DNA of 64,000 nt from Ahrensia sp. Lineage in GTDB: Bacteria > Pseudomonadota > Alphaproteobacteria > Rhizobiales > Rhizobiaceae. This document shows positions 46,390 to 55,713 of this stretch, in pieces. Both the position numbers and the translations under genes were made by a program. Within the stretch, counting starts at the first letter, position 1. Every line of letters starts with the position of its first letter. The notes beneath the pieces were generated by a model, which was not told the origin of the DNA, did not search any database, and was given only the letters and a program-made list of their open reading frames with translations. The DNA lies in contig PAKZ01000009.1 of NCBI GenBank assembly GCA_002706335.1, positions 186,001 to 250,000 of the forward strand. The letters run 5' to 3'.

Positions 46390-46997
46390 CCGAGACGATC
46401 CTCTCGATCTTTTCGATCTATGGCGCACCGGCCCTGTTCGTCATCGTTGCCGCCGGCCAGTTCGGTATCCCGCTGCCCACCTCCATCCTGCTGCTGACCG
46501 CCGGCGCGCTGCAGGCCAATGGCGATCTTTCTTTCTGGCAGATTTTCATTTGGGCGCTGGCGGGTGCCGTGACCGGAGATCATCTCGGCTACGCGACCGG
46601 CCGCTTCGCCGGCGCGGCGATGCGCGACAACCTCGACAGATGGCCGAAACTGCGAAACAGCCTCGACAGGGCGGAGGCGCTTACGCGCAAATGGGGCGAC
46701 GGATCGATATTCCTGTCGCGCTGGCTGTTCAGCCCGGTGGGCCCCTATGTCAACCTGACGAGCGGCCTGTCGGTACACCCGCTCTACCGGTTCACCTTCG
46801 CCGACATTGCCGGCGAGGTCATCTGGATCGGCGGTTATCTCTCGCTCGGCGCGCTGTTCGCCGAATCCATCGGTGAAATCGCGGACATCGTCGCCAACGC
46901 CGCCTGGATGATCGGCGCCGGCGCAATCACGTTCATTCTTGGCTGGCAATTGCTGGTTCGGATCCGGCGGATCAAGGCCGCCGGAAAGACCCGCTAG
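46386..46997 (+). CDS. DedA family membrane protein
   Basis: A 203-residue DedA/SNARE-associated membrane protein. Typical elements are FGIPLPTSILLLTAGAL, GDHLGYATGRFAG and the arginine-containing FLSRWLFSPVGPYVNLTSGL, followed by DIAGEVIWIGGYLSLG. DedA proteins contribute to lipid (undecaprenyl phosphate or phospholipid) translocation across the membrane. Its TAG stop lies in the first bases of the palindromic repeat at 46995-47098. Confidence 0.9.
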   Translation: MTETILSIFSIYGAPALFVIVAAGQFGIPLPTSILLLTAGALQANGDLSFWQIFIWALAGAVTGDHLGYATGRFAGAAMRDNLDRWPKLRNSLDRAEALTRKWGDGSIFLSRWLFSPVGPYVNLTSGLSVHPLYRFTFADIAGEVIWIGGYLSLGALFAESIGEIADIVANAAWMIGAGAITFILGWQLLVRIRRIKAAGKTR

Positions 46998-47098
46998 TGC
47001 ACTTCAGGTTGCAATGGAATCAAAATGCGCTGCCTCTCGCCCATGGCTCGAACGCGCATTTTAACGCGGATGTTTCAATCCAAACCTAAATTGCACTA
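46995..47098. repeat. Palindromic intergenic repeat between dedA and alaS
   Basis: An imperfect inverted repeat of 104 bp. The left arm TAGTGCACTTCAGGTT... (46995-47030) matches the reverse complement of the right arm TAGTGCAATTTAGGTT... (to 47054), both ending in AAAATGCGC. It resembles the short mosaic intergenic elements known in rhizobia. Both flanking stop codons (TAG) are part of the repeat ends. Confidence 0.75.
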
Positions 47099-49756
47099 AC
47101 CGGCAAGCGCCTGCCGCACCGCGTCCACCGCCGCCGTTGCCTTCTCGCCCTCCGGACCGCCGGCCTGCGCCATGTCGGGGCGACCGCCTCCGCCCTTGCC
47201 GCCGAGTGCCGCAGACGCAACCTTTACAAGGTCCACGGCATTGAACCTGTCCGTCAGATCGGCGGTCACGCCAACAACGACGCTGCCCTTGCCTTCCTCG
47301 GAGGCGGCCGCGAAGACGACCACGCCGCTGCCGAGCGACTGTTTCGCCTCATCTGCCATCGGCTTGAGGTCGCGCGGCGACACGCCGCTGACGACGCGGC
47401 CGATGAATTTCGTGCGGGCGATCTCTTCCGGACCCTCGCGAGTCCCGCCGGACGGACCGGCAAGCGCCAGCGCCTTCTTCGCCTCGGTCAATTCGCGTTC
47501 GAACTTCCGGCGCTCATCGATCAGCGCCTCAAGGCGCGGCAGGATCTCTTCAGGGCCGGTCTTGAGCATTGCGGCGATAGCGCGAACGCGATCGTCCTGT
47601 TCGGCCAGATATTCGCGCGCGGCCTCGCCGGTCAACGCCTCGATACGGCGCACGCCCGCCGCGACCGCGGATTCAGCGACGACATGCGCCAGGCCGATCT
47701 CGCCTGTGTTGCGGACATGCGTACCGCCGCACAGCTCGACCGAATAGGTCTTTCCCTTTTTCTCGCCGCGCTCCGCCCTGCCCATGGAAACGACGCGAAC
47801 CTCGTCGGCATACTTCTCGCCGAACAGCGCCATGGCTCCTGTTTCCCGGGCATCTTCCAGCGCCATCAGACGTGTGCGTACCGGTGCATTCTGAAGGACG
47901 ATCTCGTTGGCGATCTCCTCGACCTCCTCGATCTCCTTCTCGGTCATCGGCTTGGGATGCGAGAAGTCGAAACGCAGCCGATCCGGCGCGACCAGCGATC
48001 CTTTCTGAGCGACATGGGTGCCAAGCACCTCACGCAGCGCCTCATGTAACAGATGCGTGGCGGAATGGTTGGAGCGCAGCCGAGTGCGGCGCACATGATC
48101 GATTTCCAGTTCGAGCGGCGCGCCGACCTTGAGCGCACCCTCGGTAATCTTGCCGTAATGCACAAAAAGTCCGTCGGCCTTCTTCTGCGTCTCGGTTACC
48201 GTGACGGCGACGCCGTCGCCCTTCATCGTGCCGCGGTCCCCCTGCTGGCCGCCCGACTCACCGTAAAACGGCGTCTGGTTGACCACGATGGCAACCTCGT
48301 CGCCGGCCTTCGCCTCGTCGACCTCTGCGCCGTCGCGCACAAGCGCCAGAACAACGCCTTCTGCCTTCTCGGCCTCATAACCGAGAAATTCGGTGGCGCC
48401 GTGTTTTTCACGCAGGGAAAACCAGACGGATTCCGTCGCTTGAGAGCCCGACCCCTGCCAATTGGCGCGCGCCTCGGCTCGCTGGCGCTCCATAGCCGCG
48501 TTGAATGCGTCAAGATCGACCGCAATGCCGCGCTGGCGCAGCGCATCCTGGGTCAGATCCAACGGGAAGCCATAGGTGTCGTATAGTTTAAAGGCCGTCT
48601 CGCCAGAAAGTGAATCACCCTCGCCGAGATCCGAGCTCGCCTCGTTGAGCAGTGCAAGACCGCGATCGAGCGTGCGGCGGAAACGGGTTTCCTCAAGCAG
48701 CAGCGTCTCCTCGACGAGCGACCGGGCGCGCACCAGTTCCGGATAGGCCTGCCCCATTTCATGAACCAGCGTCGGCACCAGGCGGTGCATCAAGGGCTCT
48801 TTCACGCCGAGCAGTTCCGCATGACGCATCGCGCGACGCATAATGCGCCGAAGCACATATCCGCGGCCCTCATTCGACGGCAACACGCCATCGGCGATCA
48901 GGAATGAAGACGCCCGCAAATGGTCGGCGATGACCCGATGGCTGGCGCGATACTCACCCTCTGCCTTTGTATTCGACAAGTCTTCCGACGCGGCGATCAG
49001 GTGGCGGAACAGGTCGATGTCGTAATTGTCGTGTTCGCCCTGCAGCACGGCGGCGATGCGTTCCAGGCCCATGCCGGTATCGATCGACGGCCGCGGAAGA
49101 TCGACTCTCTGGTCCTGCGTCATCTGCTCATACTGCATGAAAACGAGGTTCCAGATCTCGATGAACCGGTCGCCGTCCTCATCGGGGCTTCCGGGCGGAC
49201 CGCCGAAAATGCCCTCGCCGTGATCGTAGAAAATCTCCGAACACGGACCGCAAGGTCCGGTGTCGCCCATCGCCCAGAAATTGTCATTCGTGGGAATTCG
49301 AATGATGCGTTCGTCGGGAAGACCGGCAATCTTCTTCCAGAAGGAGAAGGCCTCGTCGTCGGTGTGATAGACCGTCACGAGCAGCTTTTCCTCGGGAATT
49401 CCGTACTCCTTGGTGATCAGGTTCCAAGCCAGCTCGATAGCGTTTTCCTTGAAATAATCGCCGAAGGAAAAATTGCCGAGCATCTCGAAGAAAGTGTGGT
49501 GGCGCGCGGTGTAGCCGACATTGTCGAGGTCATTGTGCTTACCACCGGCGCGCACGCATTTTTGCGAGGTCGCGGCGCGCGAATAGGGACGCGTCTCCAG
49601 CCCCGTGAAGACGTTCTTGAACTGCACCATCCCCGCATTGACGAACATCAGGGTCGGATCGTTGTGCGGCACCAGCGGGCTCGACGCGACAACCTCGTGC
49701 CCGTTGCGCGCGAAATAGTCGAGGAATGTCTTTCTGATGTCGTTGACGCTTGCCAT
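47096..49756 (-). CDS. alaS: Alanyl-tRNA synthetase
   Basis: An 886-residue class II synthetase that charges tRNA-Ala. The N-terminal catalytic part has [19 protein letters not shown], the [24 protein letters not shown] motif and [12 protein letters not shown]; the editing domain carries [13 protein letters not shown] and [13 protein letters not shown] with the zinc ligands. A C-terminal DHHA1-like domain follows. The [11 protein letters not shown] start is chosen over an upstream extension that lacks similarity. It lies 177 bp downstream of recA, separated by a terminator. Confidence 0.97.
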   Translation of the reverse strand: MASVNDIRKTFLDYFARNGHEVVASSPLVPHNDPTLMFVNAGMVQFKNVFTGLETRPYSRAATSQKCVRAGGKHNDLDNVGYTARHHTFFEMLGNFSFGDYFKENAIELAWNLITKEYGIPEEKLLVTVYHTDDEAFSFWKKIAGLPDERIIRIPTNDNFWAMGDTGPCGPCSEIFYDHGEGIFGGPPGSPDEDGDRFIEIWNLVFMQYEQMTQDQRVDLPRPSIDTGMGLERIAAVLQGEHDNYDIDLFRHLIAASEDLSNTKAEGEYRASHRVIADHLRASSFLIADGVLPSNEGRGYVLRRIMRRAMRHAELLGVKEPLMHRLVPTLVHEMGQAYPELVRARSLVEETLLLEETRFRRTLDRGLALLNEASSDLGEGDSLSGETAFKLYDTYGFPLDLTQDALRQRGIAVDLDAFNAAMERQRAEARANWQGSGSQATESVWFSLREKHGATEFLGYEAEKAEGVVLALVRDGAEVDEAKAGDEVAIVVNQTPFYGESGGQQGDRGTMKGDGVAVTVTETQKKADGLFVHYGKITEGALKVGAPLELEIDHVRRTRLRSNHSATHLLHEALREVLGTHVAQKGSLVAPDRLRFDFSHPKPMTEKEIEEVEEIANEIVLQNAPVRTRLMALEDARETGAMALFGEKYADEVRVVSMGRAERGEKKGKTYSVELCGGTHVRNTGEIGLAHVVAESAVAAGVRRIEALTGEAAREYLAEQDDRVRAIAAMLKTGPEEILPRLEALIDERRKFERELTEAKKALALAGPSGGTREGPEEIARTKFIGRVVSGVSPRDLKPMADEAKQSLGSGVVVFAAASEEGKGSVVVGVTADLTDRFNAVDLVKVASAALGGKGGGGRPDMAQAGGPEGEKATAAVDAVRQALAG

Positions 49757-49862
49757 GAAGTCCTGCCTGCAAAGAGCGTGAAAATGCTCCGGAAAGGCCA
49801 CTGCCTTACTCAATCCGGACGCGTTCTGTCCAGCATATCGGTAAAGCCGAATGGTCTATCAA

Positions 49863-49896
49863 GCAAAAGCCCGGCATCCTGTCGGGACGCCGGGCC
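49863..49896 (-). terminator. Terminator of recA
   Basis: On the minus strand GCCCGGC (49895-49889) pairs with GCCGGGC (49875-49869), followed by TTTTGC. The loop is 13 nt. Confidence 0.75.
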
Positions 49897-49932
49897 AAAA
49901 GCTGCCAGACAAATGGAATTTTGCCGCCGGAT

Positions 49933-51012
<1,080 letters not shown>

Positions 51013-51072
51013 CTTGTCCCTCACCCTTAGGTTATCGCCGCACAGGGCGCAAACTGCAAATTCCCTCTTTTG

Positions 51073-51101
51073 TTTGTACGCTATTTGTTCCGTTTTTGCA
51101 A
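51073..51101 (-). promoter_or_regulatory. recA promoter with SOS-box-like site
   Basis: On the minus strand TTGCAA (51101-51096), a 17-bp spacer and TACAAA (51078-51073). Within it, GTAC-N7-GTTC (plus strand 51076-51090) matches the alphaproteobacterial LexA site GTTC-N7-GTTC with one mismatch. LexA there would block polymerase. Confidence 0.65.
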
Positions 51102-51169
51102 TCTGCGCAAGACACTGAAAATTAAGCGAATTTGAAATTCGTTTTGTTTATGTTCCGCACAATGACCTT

Positions 51170-51197
51170 CGGATGTATCCCCTTGAAACATGTAAGA
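51170..51197 (+). repeat. Left terminal inverted repeat
   Basis: 28 bp, beginning CGGATGTATCCCC and ending ATGTAAGA; identical to the reverse complement of 53569-53596. The preceding 8 bp, ATGACCTT, are the target duplication. Confidence 0.95.
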
Positions 51198-51217
51198 GGA
51201 TTTGCTATATATGTTTC

Positions 51218-52138
51218 ATGAGCACGAAACATCCCAAACCCCCGACGATTCGCCAGTTCCTTGAACGGTTTCCTGATGATGATTCCTGTTTGGATCACCT
51301 GATGGAAACCCGTTACGGGAAGCGCCACACATGCGCCAAATGCGGCAAGGAAGCCAACTTCCACCGCGTTAAGGCCCGTCGCTGCTATGAATGCGATTTC
51401 TGTGGGTATCAGGTGTACCCGACTGCCGGGACACCCTTTGAGAACACTCGCACGTCCCTGCGTGACTGGTTCCATGTCATGTTCATGTTCTGCGCGTCCC
51501 GCAATGGCGTCTCTGCCAAGGAAGTGGAGCGCACGATTGGCGTGACGTACAAAACCGCGTGGCGCATGTGCAACCTGATCCGCCAGTACATGGGCTATGT
51601 CGATGGCGACGAGCCCCTTGGCGGTCCCGGTGGTGGCATTGTCGAAACCGACAAGGCCTTCTTCGGTGGCTATGACAAGCGCGGTGAAGACGACAAGGTT
51701 ATCGTGCTCGGCGCTTCCGAACGCGGTGGCGATGTCATCACTTCGATCATTCCGAGCCGTCGCGAAAGCAGCGTCATGCACAAGCTGACGAAGTGGGTTC
51801 GTCCCGGTTCACGGGTTGCAACCGATGAAGGTCTCGCGTTCGCCAATCTGGTTGAATACGGCTATCGCCACGGCACCGTGAACCACTCGAAAAAAGAGTA
51901 CGTGAAGGGCGACATTCACACGAACAACATTGAAGCCTTCTGGAGCCACGTGAAGCGGTCCATCAAAGGCACCTATGTCAACGTTTCTCCGAAGTGGCTC
52001 CAGACTTACCTTTGGGAGTTCGAGTACCGCCAGAACCTTCGGAAGCAGCCCCACGTGATGCTTGAGCTTCTTTTGCAGGCTTTCCCAAGGCCGGTTTCGT
52101 CGCCATCGCGTGCAACAGACGATCAAAGCGTTGCGTAG
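51218..52138 (+). CDS. IS1595 family (ISXO2-like) transposase
   Basis: A 306-residue transposase. The N-terminal part has a zinc ribbon, CAKCGKEANFHRVKARRCYECDFCG (in part), then VYPTAGTPFENTRTSLRDWF, a family hallmark. The ISXO2-like catalytic domain has the acidic residues in GGIVETDKAFFGG, the second Asp in RVATDEGLAF and HTNNIEAFWSHVKRS, where IS1595 members use Asn/Glu as the third residue. All parts are intact. A start 45 bases upstream begins inside the terminal repeat; the ATG at 51218 gives the usual N-terminus MSTKHPKPPTI. Confidence 0.93.
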   Translation: MSTKHPKPPTIRQFLERFPDDDSCLDHLMETRYGKRHTCAKCGKEANFHRVKARRCYECDFCGYQVYPTAGTPFENTRTSLRDWFHVMFMFCASRNGVSAKEVERTIGVTYKTAWRMCNLIRQYMGYVDGDEPLGGPGGGIVETDKAFFGGYDKRGEDDKVIVLGASERGGDVITSIIPSRRESSVMHKLTKWVRPGSRVATDEGLAFANLVEYGYRHGTVNHSKKEYVKGDIHTNNIEAFWSHVKRSIKGTYVNVSPKWLQTYLWEFEYRQNLRKQPHVMLELLLQAFPRPVSSPSRATDDQSVA

Positions 52139-52143
52139 TTTCG

Positions 52144-52662
52144 CTAGTCATTTACCGGCAGCCCCAACGCTTGAAGCCGGATTCGCATCGACACGGGCGA
52201 CACATCGAAATCCCGCGCCAACTGCGCCAACGAACGACCCTGCATGGCTCGGTGCTCAACCCTCGATCTTGGCATAAGAATGTTCGCGGCCATGTTGTTA
52301 GCTTGATATTCGTGCTGCCGAGTGAACGGCGCTGGCGGGTTGGTCGCCGGGTCGGGGTCAAATAACCTGTCTGCGTGACTGTGAACCAGCAAATCGCGGT
52401 GGAGCAGGAAGTGCGACAACTCATGCGCCGCCGTGAATCTCTGGCGTACGGGGCTTTCGGTTGTATTCACAAAAATAGTGAAATTATCGCCGTCACGCTC
52501 AATCTTTCCGGAATAGCCGTCCGGCATTGCGACAGGCCGATAATTAATTCCAAGCGCCCGAATTGCATCCTCGACGCGAACCGGCTCGCCGCGCGACATA
52601 AAATGGGAGACAATATCGGCGTGGCTTTTAAGCGGGGTTTCCACCATCTCCACCATCTCCAT
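52144..52662 (-). CDS. ImmA/IrrE-family metallo-endopeptidase (transposon passenger)
   Basis: A 172-residue zinc peptidase of the ImmA/IrrE family. The zinc motif is FTAAHELSHFLLH (HExxH form HELSH) and the third-ligand helix is EYQANNMAANILMP, as in ImmA. The C-terminal SLAQLARDFDVSPVSMRIRLQALG is a short helix-turn-helix-like segment common in this family. Such proteases cleave HTH repressors or antitoxins in phages and ICEs. No separate HTH repressor gene is present in the element. The start is uncertain: a GTG at 52671 and ATGs at 52662 and 52656 all lie within the end of the overlapping upstream gene. Confidence 0.88.
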   Translation of the reverse strand: MEMVEMVETPLKSHADIVSHFMSRGEPVRVEDAIRALGINYRPVAMPDGYSGKIERDGDNFTIFVNTTESPVRQRFTAAHELSHFLLHRDLLVHSHADRLFDPDPATNPPAPFTRQHEYQANNMAANILMPRSRVEHRAMQGRSLAQLARDFDVSPVSMRIRLQALGLPVND

Positions 52663-53086
52663 TTTCTCCACCGCGGAACATTTCCGACAACTGATCTTCC
52701 GTCATCGTGGACGGAAGGATTAGATCTCTATTCTCGGGTTTTCCGAGCCATTCCACAACCGCCCTTGTGATCGTGGCTTCTCCGTCTTCCTGAAGGTACT
52801 TGCCTACGTACGTCTCAGTCTCGTCTTCGGCGGTCTTCTTGCCGATGAATGTCGCCTGCCGCCAAACGATACTGCCCCAACCAATCGCAGCAAACGCCAA
52901 AACTATGGTGAGAACGGCGAGGACGACAGTCACAAGGTCAAGCCGACCTATCTGGGCAGCCATGTGCACAGAATCAACGAAGTCCTGCGACTTTTCTATT
53001 AAAGGACAGCTTACCGTCTCATAAAGGCGGATTAGGGGCTTGTCGGGGCACTGAGGCAAAACCTGGTAACCAGCTTGCGCCGACAT
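52628..53086 (-). CDS. Single-pass membrane protein (transposon passenger)
   Basis: A 152-residue protein. One membrane segment (LVTVVLAVLTIVLAFAAIGWGSIVW) splits an N-terminal part with two cysteines (LPQCPDKP, VSCPLIEKS) from a C-terminal cytoplasmic part that is acidic and ends in EMFRGGENGDGGDGGNPA. The ATG at 53086 follows GGAGGAAACGGGC; an earlier ATG lies 21 bases upstream. Its 3' end overlaps the start of the ImmA-type gene by about 35 bp, so the two form a coupled unit. No known family is recognised. Confidence 0.7.
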   Translation of the reverse strand: MSAQAGYQVLPQCPDKPLIRLYETVSCPLIEKSQDFVDSVHMAAQIGRLDLVTVVLAVLTIVLAFAAIGWGSIVWRQATFIGKKTAEDETETYVGKYLQEDGEATITRAVVEWLGKPENRDLILPSTMTEDQLSEMFRGGENGDGGDGGNPA

Positions 53087-53214
53087 GCCCGTTTCCTCCC
53101 GACTCATATGGTGCGCGATATGCACATTATCCACAACCGGGGGAAGAATGGAACATCGCCGAAACACTAAGGCGAGAATCGGAGTAAATTCATCTCTTCA
53201 ACATGGAGAGAAAG

Positions 53215-53469
53215 ATGTTTGGAACAGCAAAATGCGGGCATTGCGGCCAAATCGGAACTAAAATCATGCAAATCGAGCCAAACGGAGCGGCCTATAAGCA
53301 ATCCGCCATATGCTGCAACTCGTGCAATGCTATCCTTGGCGTCACCGGCTACTATGACACTGGGACGCTGCTGAAAAAGGCCGAGAAAGAGCGTGATGAA
53401 TTGAAGCAAAGAATTGAAGGCATCGAACACGCGATAAATCAAATCGGCTATTTGCTCCAGAGCCGATGA
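53215..53469 (+). CDS. Small zinc-ribbon protein with coiled-coil tail (transposon passenger)
   Basis: An 84-residue protein. CGHCGQIGTK and ICCNSCNAILG give two CxxC pairs about 24 residues apart, a zinc-ribbon arrangement. The C-terminal half (LLKKAEKERDELKQRIEGIEHAINQIGYLL) is a predicted coiled coil. The second ATG of the frame is used, because GGAGAGAAAG precedes it directly. It is divergent from the membrane protein gene across 128 bp and lies just inside the right end of the element. Function is unknown. Confidence 0.72.
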   Translation: MFGTAKCGHCGQIGTKIMQIEPNGAAYKQSAICCNSCNAILGVTGYYDTGTLLKKAEKERDELKQRIEGIEHAINQIGYLLQSR

Positions 53470-53568
53470 CCTGAACGCCTTCAATGTGCCTGTATCCTGC
53501 CGCGAGCATCTTCATGTGCTCGGTGGTCTTTGGCGATTCGATTCTGTCCATTAAATCAACGCGCTCCA

Positions 53569-53596
53569 TCTTACATGTTTCAAGGGGATACATCCG
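53569..53596 (-). repeat. Right terminal inverted repeat
   Basis: 28 bp, the exact reverse complement of 51170-51197. It is followed by the second copy of ATGACCTT (53597-53604). Confidence 0.95.
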
Positions 53597-53604
53597 ATGA
53601 CCTT

Positions 53605-53626
53605 CGGATGCATCCCCCTGGAACAC
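53605..53626 (+). repeat. Relic resembling a transposon left end
   Basis: CGGATGCATCCCCCTGGAAC and the next two bases match the first 22 bases of the terminal repeat at 18 positions; all four differences are transitions. It directly follows the right target duplication. Confidence 0.5.
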
Positions 53627-53709
53627 ACAGAGCATCGCGGACGCGATTGACCTTGGCCTGATTCTTCCTGCATTGACCATGCCGGCCATACGGAGCGAAG
53701 AGCGGCATT

Positions 53710-54684
53710 GTGAAAAAGGACAGCGCGACAGGTTGGATGCTGCTCGGCATCGGCGGAGCGCATATGGACCGGATCGGCCATATATACGGCTCCTATCATG
53801 CCGGCGCATCCAATCCCGGACGCCTGACGACAACGGTCGGCGGCGGGACGCTTAATGCATTGCGCACGGCTTGCCTCGCCGGGACCGGTCCTGTCGCATT
53901 GATCTCGGCGCGGGGCGGCGACCATGACGGCGCGATCGTCGCTGATACGGTCGAGGCAGCCGGCCTGGGCGACCTTTCCGCGGTGTTTCTCGACCGGCGC
54001 ACCGCGAGCTATACGGCGATTCTCGACGCGAGCGGCGAGCAGATCGCCGGTCTGGCAGACATGGAGATCTACGAGACCGCCCTGCCCCGGCAACTGCGCC
54101 GCAAGGCGCTCCGGGAGGCGATTGCCTCGGCAAACGCCATTCTGGTCGACGCCAATCTGCCCGTTGCGGGGCTGGAGGCCGCCGCCGGCCATGCCACCGG
54201 TCCGATCTTCGCCATCGCCATCTCGCCGACCAAGGTGCTGCGCCTGACCGCGATTGCCGCGCGGATCGATACAATCTTCATGAACAGGCGCGAAATGAAG
54301 GCCCTGACGAGCGAGGACAGCGACGCCCCGGGTTTGGCCGGATTGGCGGCACTCGGCTTCAACCGCGCAGTCGTCACCGGCGGCGCGGGGCCTGTTCTCG
54401 TGCAGGACGCAGGCACACGGCACGAAGTATCTCCGCCCGCGCTTGACGCCGTCGTCGATGTCACAGGCGCGGGTGACGCGCTGGCCGGCGCGACGATCCA
54501 TTCGCTTCTTCGCGATCCCGGCCTTGCACTCTGCGACGCCGTACGGTTCGGTATCGCGGCGGCGCAAATGACGTTGCGCACGGAAGGGCCGGTGGCGGAG
54601 ACGCTCAGCGGACCGGAACCGGAAGCGATCCGCGCCGCATGCACAATCCGGGAAATGCAACCAAGCAAGGAAGGCGCAACGTGA
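53710..54684 (+). CDS. psuK: PfkB-family kinase, probable pseudouridine kinase
   Basis: A 324-residue PfkB/ribokinase-type sugar kinase. The N-terminal glycine pair motif is TTVGGGTLNALRTACLAG and the C-terminal catalytic motif is DVTGAGDALAGAT with the catalytic Asp. The pairing with psuG, whose GTG start overlaps its stop, identifies it as the kinase that phosphorylates pseudouridine before cleavage. The start is a GTG. The transposon lies 114 bp upstream and may have separated it from its original promoter. Confidence 0.88.
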   Translation: MKKDSATGWMLLGIGGAHMDRIGHIYGSYHAGASNPGRLTTTVGGGTLNALRTACLAGTGPVALISARGGDHDGAIVADTVEAAGLGDLSAVFLDRRTASYTAILDASGEQIAGLADMEIYETALPRQLRRKALREAIASANAILVDANLPVAGLEAAAGHATGPIFAIAISPTKVLRLTAIAARIDTIFMNRREMKALTSEDSDAPGLAGLAALGFNRAVVTGGAGPVLVQDAGTRHEVSPPALDAVVDVTGAGDALAGATIHSLLRDPGLALCDAVRFGIAAAQMTLRTEGPVAETLSGPEPEAIRAACTIREMQPSKEGAT

Positions 54685-55625
54685 TCGCCATTCAAATATC
54701 GCCCGATGTCGCCGAAGCGCTGGCGGACGGCAACGCGGTCGTCGCCCTGGAATCGACGATCATCACCCACGGCATGCCCTATCCCGACAATCTCGCGATG
54801 GCGCGGTCGGTTGAGGCGATCATCCGCGAAAACGGAGCGGTGCCGGCGACGATCGCCGTGATCGACGGAACGCTGCATGTCGGGCTCGACGAGACCCAGG
54901 CGGAAAAGCTGGCGCAGGCGCAGGCGCCGCTTAAACTGTCGCGTGCCGACCTCGCCTTCGCCATGGCGCAGCGGCTCACCGGCGGCACGACGGTCGCCGC
55001 TACGATGATGGCGGCCCACAAGGCCGGCATAGCCGTCTTCGCGACCGGCGGCATCGGAGGCGTGCATCGCGGTGCGGAAGAGAGTTTCGACATCTCCGCC
55101 GATCTCGGCGAACTGGCGCGGACCCCGGTGACGGTCGTCTGCGCGGGCGCCAAGGCGATCCTCGACGTGCCGAAGACGCTGGAAGTGCTGGAGACGCATG
55201 GCGTGCCCGTCATCGCCTACCGGCAGGACGACTTCCCGGCCTTCTGGTCGCGCGAATCGGGCCTTGCCGCGCCGCTGAGGCTCGACGATCCGGAGGAAAT
55301 CGCCGGCTTCATGGCCGCGCGCCGCGAACTCGCGGGTTTCGGCCACGGCGGCGTATTGATCGCCAATCCGGTACCGGAAGCCGACGAGATTCCGGCGGGC
55401 GAGATGAACGCGGTGATCGAACAGGCTGTCACGGAAGCCACGAAAGCAGGTGTGGCCGGCAAGGCGGTCACGCCATGGCTGCTCCAGCGCATTCTCGACA
55501 TCACCGAAGGCAGGAGCCTGAAGACCAATATCGCGCTGGTCGAAAGCAATGCCCGGTTGGCAGCGCGGATCGCCGCCGACTTCGCGGGAAACAGCCGGAA
55601 AAAATCCATCGGTTTCATGGTGTGA
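54681..55625 (+). CDS. psuG: Pseudouridine-5'-phosphate glycosidase
   Basis: A 314-residue enzyme that splits pseudouridine 5'-phosphate into uracil and ribose 5-phosphate. Conserved parts are VVALESTIITHGMPYPDN, GLDETQAEKLA, KLSRADLAFA with the catalytic Lys region, TTVAATMMAAHKAGI, FATGGIGGVHRGAE and FGHGGVLIANPVP. The GTG at 54681 overlaps the psuK stop and follows AAGGAAGGCGCAAC. An upstream ATG in frame lies within psuK and is not favoured. Confidence 0.95.
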   Translation: MIAIQISPDVAEALADGNAVVALESTIITHGMPYPDNLAMARSVEAIIRENGAVPATIAVIDGTLHVGLDETQAEKLAQAQAPLKLSRADLAFAMAQRLTGGTTVAATMMAAHKAGIAVFATGGIGGVHRGAEESFDISADLGELARTPVTVVCAGAKAILDVPKTLEVLETHGVPVIAYRQDDFPAFWSRESGLAAPLRLDDPEEIAGFMAARRELAGFGHGGVLIANPVPEADEIPAGEMNAVIEQAVTEATKAGVAGKAVTPWLLQRILDITEGRSLKTNIALVESNARLAARIAADFAGNSRKKSIGFMV

Positions 55626-55713
55626 CCGAAAGCACATCGGCGCTGGCCGTGCTCGTCTAGCTTTTCCTCAACGCCGCCGAAAAGAGTGCGGCCCCGCAAA
55701 GAGGAAACTCGAG

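Larger units (their letters stand above)
51170..53596 (+). mobile_element. IS1595-type transposon with three passenger genes
   Basis: A complete 2,427-bp element. Its ends are 28-bp perfect inverted repeats starting CGGATGTATCCCC, and it is flanked by the 8-bp direct repeat ATGACCTT (51162-51169 and 53597-53604), the duplication size expected for IS1595. It encodes an IS1595/ISXO2-like transposase on the left, followed by an ImmA/IrrE-type metallopeptidase and a membrane protein on the minus strand and a zinc-ribbon protein on the plus strand. The passenger half is visibly more AT-rich than the host DNA. It sits between recA and psuK; the coding sequences on both sides are intact. The perfect ends and intact transposase suggest recent insertion. 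Confidence 0.93.

Noticed and set aside
44728-46428. A 566-codon minus-strand frame over icd
   Set aside because: It lies antisense to a textbook isocitrate dehydrogenase and extends into neighbouring genes.
53597-53650. A short reading frame starting at the target duplication (MTFGCIPLEH...)
   Set aside because: It stops after 17 codons, and the similarity to the frame over the transposon's left end comes from the shared repeat.
54069-55637. A 522-codon minus-strand frame over psuK and psuG
   Set aside because: It lies antisense to two well-conserved genes; Arg-rich translation without motifs.
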